Part shown: piece after piece, positions 58,901 to 60,356 of the stretch
How the letters are laid out: every line of letters starts with the position of its first letter
Position numbering within the stretch: the first letter of the stretch is position 1
IMG/VR virus record: IMGVR_UViG_3300027593_000003
Span: 1-60,356 of that record
Strand: one strand, 5' to 3'
Length of the DNA: 60,356 bases
Origin: a virus
The notes under the pieces: generated by a model
What the model was told of the DNA's origin: nothing
What the model saw: the letters and a program-made list of their open reading frames with translations, nothing else
Database searches by the model: none
Position numbers and translations under genes: made by a program

Positions 58901-59027
58901 TGTAAGATCTGGTGAAGGCAGTAGAACCACGGCAGCGGTGGGAACAAGGTTCGGTAGAGTCAGAGTTAGAATGAGAGGAATTGATGGGGTTAATTATCCA
59001 GGAACATATACCTCACCACTATTATAA
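55929..59027 (+). CDS. Fibre/adhesin with PKD-like and InlB B-repeats
   Basis: The 1032-residue protein starts with tandem KKSTGWTExKSIF motifs (residues 6-40), common at the attachment end of phage adhesins. A PKD-like domain lies at about 458-555 (YKVDYGDNSDSGWLPVGEY, then QYSEAGSYTVSIETIPYY). Three Listeria-Bacteroides (InlB B-type) repeats lie at about 672-905, with the hallmarks TRTGHTFNGYNTQADGTG, TRTGYTFAGWNTNSSGTG and NRIFGGWRTGTTSG, each ending in VTLYAKW-like strands. These repeats are best known from bacterial surface proteins. The combination suggests an adhesin built from host-like extracellular modules. The stop overlaps the next start. Confidence 0.75.
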   Translation: MPKTFLKKSTGWTEMKSIFVKKSTGWTETKSIFIKKLVSGVLTWVKVYTKASLPDTTTAPSIRTTNTGAGTIYDGPVAVSPRFLNDNLYGKDGVYTNYTSIFGRKFTKADAASALPAERTTVVTGDLFTSGGGVTEADRTALDGKYLFYELSVQNGSTANQIQPISPALKMIKRAPATTDFQWTGVEQAGTELVLNYVYENYYYNKIDPNLSYIKWWRNTTDEPGGDLIKTETIAATSTGATSTSRSGTSRYTPSAITDSGKYIIAETTAVNSNTVHFGYTDNYSVASFSTGIIGAPLVFSNVEVQDENGENGLDNRGRWPVGTLNRYAWTLDGYDASTTIRIRYRMYNYDTDRYYKISTGLIQADTDAGAEAAYDSYVSTPGASNYISSVSVSGTTATCYDYLDLIDTSVFNGGGSGPTWWLEIELSATKGIGRVYELGYTGGYATYYTGKAIDSSISVSPTTAARNANVTISGSLIGYPATPSTNGYPRQYKVDYGDNSDSGWLPVGEYASGTLNPTFSLTKQYSEAGSYTVSIETIPYYESSTASLTVTSSKVPPTMGTPTLSAAGAFVVGSRRLSVPFTAVTDSGPAYQIYWHYSSDTPGVSVTPDGSRTISPVLDESGPDAIGRCYVFIRSSATTTTTGTTAPSTTLSNWSAGTYIDISGTRTLTYNKNTTDTVENLPSNSSGTDPWNGWATTVSSNTPTRTGHTFNGYNTQADGTGTNYAAGAAITLTSAVTLYAKWTANTYAVTYYGNSNTGGSVPDAQTKTHGVNLTLRTNVNTLTRTGYTFAGWNTNSSGTGTDYAAGATYSGNTALDLYAKWTTSVTLYTVTFSANGATGSPSKSTAPQTTEGGSVTLATIGTMGGGTNRIFGGWRTGTTSGTVYAFGASFTPTSNITLYAYYGTQPTCSAPTLYFRRYPNNSSTSYEYFADYPTPSGAYTEIIGMQYEIYSANSTSGSTVTGGAGTLAYPTGGDTYPYQSTRDGTYWSFLVRSGEGSRTTAAVGTRFGRVRVRMRGIDGVNYPGTYTSPLL

Positions 59028-59188
59028 TGATATCAACAGACGATAAAAGATATTTAATTTTTTCTAGGTTAAAAAACCTAGAGGGATTAAAAAATAGAAA
59101 AATTAGCCAAGACCCAGAGGTATTTGAGTCTATTGAAGATTTAAACTCACAGATTCAGGCATTGACTAATATGCTTGAAATGCTATAA
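59027..59188 (+). CDS. 53-residue charged helical protein
   Basis: The ATG overlaps the adhesin stop as TAATG. The product (MISTDDKRYLIFSRLKNLEG, ending IQALTNMLEML) is strongly charged and predicted to form a helical hairpin or coiled coil. It is the first of three tiny helical proteins in a row. They may be assembly chaperones of the neighbouring fibre; this is inference from position only. Confidence 0.55.
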   Translation: MISTDDKRYLIFSRLKNLEGLKNRKISQDPEVFESIEDLNSQIQALTNMLEML

Positions 59189-59206
59189 TATGAAAGGAGG
59201 AACAAA

Positions 59207-59443
59207 ATGACAACAATGCTAACAAATGAAGAAAAATTAAACATAGTTAATCAGCACATTAAGTCTGTAGAGTATAACCTATACGGGCACAGTCTGGATT
59301 TAATTCAAGCAAATGCAGTGTCATCGCCAGATGCTGGACAAATTACTGCAATTAATGCTAGAATTGCTGAAGCAAATGCTGTAAAAGCAGCGCTAGTTAC
59401 TGAAAAAAATTCATTAACTGTAGTAGTAGTAGAACAGGAATAA
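59207..59443 (+). CDS. 78-residue coiled-coil protein
   Basis: GGAGG lies six bases before the ATG, and TGC plus TATAAT (59184-59189) upstream may be a weak internal promoter. The product (TNEEKLNIVNQHIKSVEYNL, then QITAINARIAEANAVKAALV) is an all-helical coiled coil without cysteines. Its size and place, next to two similar small proteins and downstream of fibres, suggest a fibre chaperone or trimerisation factor. No family is recognised. Confidence 0.65.
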   Translation: MTTMLTNEEKLNIVNQHIKSVEYNLYGHSLDLIQANAVSSPDAGQITAINARIAEANAVKAALVTEKNSLTVVVVEQE

Positions 59444-59446
59444 AAA

Positions 59447-59620
59447 ATGGCAGATAAAGCTGAACTAATTATAACAGCTTTACAGCAAAGAATTGGGGAG
59501 ATTGTCTCAAACTATGAGACTCAGATTGCAATTCTTCGTGCAGAAATTACAACAATTATGCAGCAACAGCAAGAAAAAGAAGAAGCGGTAAAAGAATACG
59601 AAAATTCTTTGCCTCTATAA
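59447..59620 (+). CDS. 57-residue coiled-coil protein
   Basis: The gene starts three bases after the previous stop. The product (MADKAELIITALQQRIGEIV, then NYETQIAILRAEITTIMQQQ) is a heptad-like helix rich in Gln and Glu. The spacing and similarity of type indicate a small operon with the two preceding genes. It could form a complex with them. Function is unknown. Confidence 0.6.
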   Translation: MADKAELIITALQQRIGEIVSNYETQIAILRAEITTIMQQQQEKEEAVKEYENSLPL

Positions 59621-59631
59621 GGAGATAAGCA

Positions 59632-60069
59632 ATGGCAACAAATTCATTTATACCAGTTACATTTAACGACGGGGAGCCACTGGATCCTGTCAAGTTAAAT
59701 AAGTTGGTTGATAATATAAATAATATATATCAGTCTAATGCCATATCTTTATCTAATTCATCAACAGGGACATCTCCTCAAGTTCCAGTCATATTTACAT
59801 TTAGACATAAGTTTGAAAATGTAAAAGCGGGCACCCCACAGAACACTCCTATTAATTTTGGAGATAAGTTTACTCAGTCTGAATTGTCTTCAAGTAAGGT
59901 ATATATTTCTACTGGGATAAGGGCTTCCGTAACAGACAAGGATGTTATAACCGCAAGCGTAGGTGGAGTAAGTACAGGAAATCCAACGCTATATGTTAAT
60001 TTTAACGGAGACAATACTCGCACCATATACGTAGATGTAATAGCAATCTGCATGAGGGATATCGTTTAG
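59632..60069 (+). CDS. 145-residue fibre-tip or structural protein
   Basis: AAGGAGA precedes the ATG. The start (MATNSFIPVTFNDGEPLDPV, then KLNKLVDNINNIYQSN) is a helix-containing attachment segment seen in many phage fibre-type proteins. The rest is a beta-rich domain (VPVIFTFRHKFENVKAGTPQ to NGDNTRTIYVDVIAICMRDI). It is the last gene before a terminator, so it probably ends the structural region. It may be a short fibre. Confidence 0.65.
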   Translation: MATNSFIPVTFNDGEPLDPVKLNKLVDNINNIYQSNAISLSNSSTGTSPQVPVIFTFRHKFENVKAGTPQNTPINFGDKFTQSELSSSKVYISTGIRASVTDKDVITASVGGVSTGNPTLYVNFNGDNTRTIYVDVIAICMRDIV

Positions 60070-60074
60070 ACCCC

Positions 60075-60111
60075 TTGACAAGCACCACCAATATGTTACA
60101 ATTATTGTAAC
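60075..60111 (+). promoter_or_regulatory. Promoter overlapped by a perfect palindrome
   Basis: TTGACA (60075-60080), a 16-base spacer ending in TGT, and TACAAT (60097-60102) form a near-consensus promoter. The -10 box lies inside a perfect inverted repeat, GTTACAAT-T-ATTGTAAC (60095-60111), a likely operator. A strong terminator starts just after the predicted transcription start. Confidence 0.65.
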
Positions 60112-60114
60112 ATC

Positions 60115-60141
60115 AAAGTCACGTACCCGTGACTTTTTTTA
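60115..60141 (+). terminator. Intrinsic terminator after the structural region
   Basis: AAAGTCACG (60115-60123) pairs perfectly with CGTGACTTT (60128-60136) around a TACC loop, followed by T residues. It would end the fibre transcript and also stop RNA started at the promoter at 60075-60102 after about 30 bases. Confidence 0.9.
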
Positions 60142-60157
60142 CATATTAAGGTAGAAA

Positions 60158-60356
60158 ATGAGCAACGATTTAAAATGGATGCTTTCATCCGATCAGCAGT
60201 TCCCATATCAAGATGATAAGATGATAGCCCTATGGTTTAAGGTCATGAAATGGTTTAAGCCAGACGTTGTAGACTACCTTGGAGATACAGACGATCAGGC
60301 CTGTTATAGCAAATATACAGAAGGAAGATCCGCAGAGTTTTTAAACTGTCATAAGA
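60158..60356 (+). CDS. Metallophosphoesterase-like protein, 5' part only
   Basis: The gene is cut by the window end; 66 residues are visible. MLSSDQQFPYQDDKMIALWF followed by KPDVVDYLGDTDDQACYSKY resembles the start of calcineurin-like phosphoesterases, with an Asp-x-Gln in place of the usual Asp-x-His and GDTDD in place of GDxxD. These enzymes use two metal ions to cleave phosphodiesters or phosphomonoesters and occur in many phages near replication genes. A short GGTAG ribosome binding site precedes the ATG. It probably marks the start of a non-structural region. Confidence 0.6.
   Translation, partial: MSNDLKWMLSSDQQFPYQDDKMIALWFKVMKWFKPDVVDYLGDTDDQACYSKYTEGRSAEFLNCHK

Overview
This window is almost certainly part of the genome of a tailed double-stranded DNA virus (Caudoviricetes) with siphovirus-type architecture. 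The head-to-tail block is recognisable in order: portal, prohead protease with scaffold, HK97-fold-like capsid protein, connector and neck proteins, tail terminator, major tail protein, a frameshifted tail assembly chaperone pair and a 2280-residue tape measure. The DNA is A+T-rich (by eye, mid to high 30s % G+C). The fibre-like proteins, the many 2-oxoglutarate oxygenases and the class II ribonucleotide reductase resemble genes of phages from aquatic habitats. An actinobacterial host is plausible because of the r1t-like holin and the repeated leaderless promoter-ATG junctions, but this is inference. No integrase, repressor, tRNA gene, CRISPR array or insertion sequence was seen. The terminase is not in the window.

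Layout. (1) 43-592, plus strand: a chain of overlapping microgenes (two zinc-finger-like peptides, then two or three membrane peptides). (2) 593-801: non-coding, with hairpins and short phased repeats. (3) 802-3657, minus strand: a lysozyme/transglycosylase gene heads an operon of small proteins. A candidate small RNA with its own promoter and terminator follows, then a second unit with one 2-oxoglutarate oxygenase and one oxygenase-like protein that has lost its metal ligands. (4) 3743-7076, plus: a glycosyltransferase, a class II ribonucleotide reductase and a holin-like protein carrying an EF-hand loop. (5) 7151-23715, plus: an array of fibre and decoration genes. It includes collagen-like, Mtd-N-like, cupredoxin-like, cysteine-rich, alanine-repeat and FFxPP-repeat/Hint proteins, plus paralogues of unknown function. 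(6) 23754-29395: an operon of six intact 2-oxoglutarate/Fe(II) oxygenases and two more of those paralogues. (7) 29426-31198: a LamG-like structural protein. (8) 31260-47304: the head and tail morphogenesis block. (9) 47304-60069: distal tail and fibre proteins. (10) 60158 to the end: the start of a metallophosphoesterase-like gene.

How it may work together. Strong simple terminators follow the two most abundant virion proteins, capsid and major tail, which would allow differential expression. The oxygenase operon begins 38 bp after a gene encoding 22 tandem FFxPP hexapeptides and a Hint self-processing domain, so post-translational hydroxylation of fibre proteins is an attractive hypothesis. 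Many genes are coupled by TAATG or ATGA overlaps. Promoters often carry an extended -10 (TGnTATAAT). At five genes the -10 box lies exactly 6 bases before the ATG with no Shine-Dalgarno site, predicting leaderless mRNAs.
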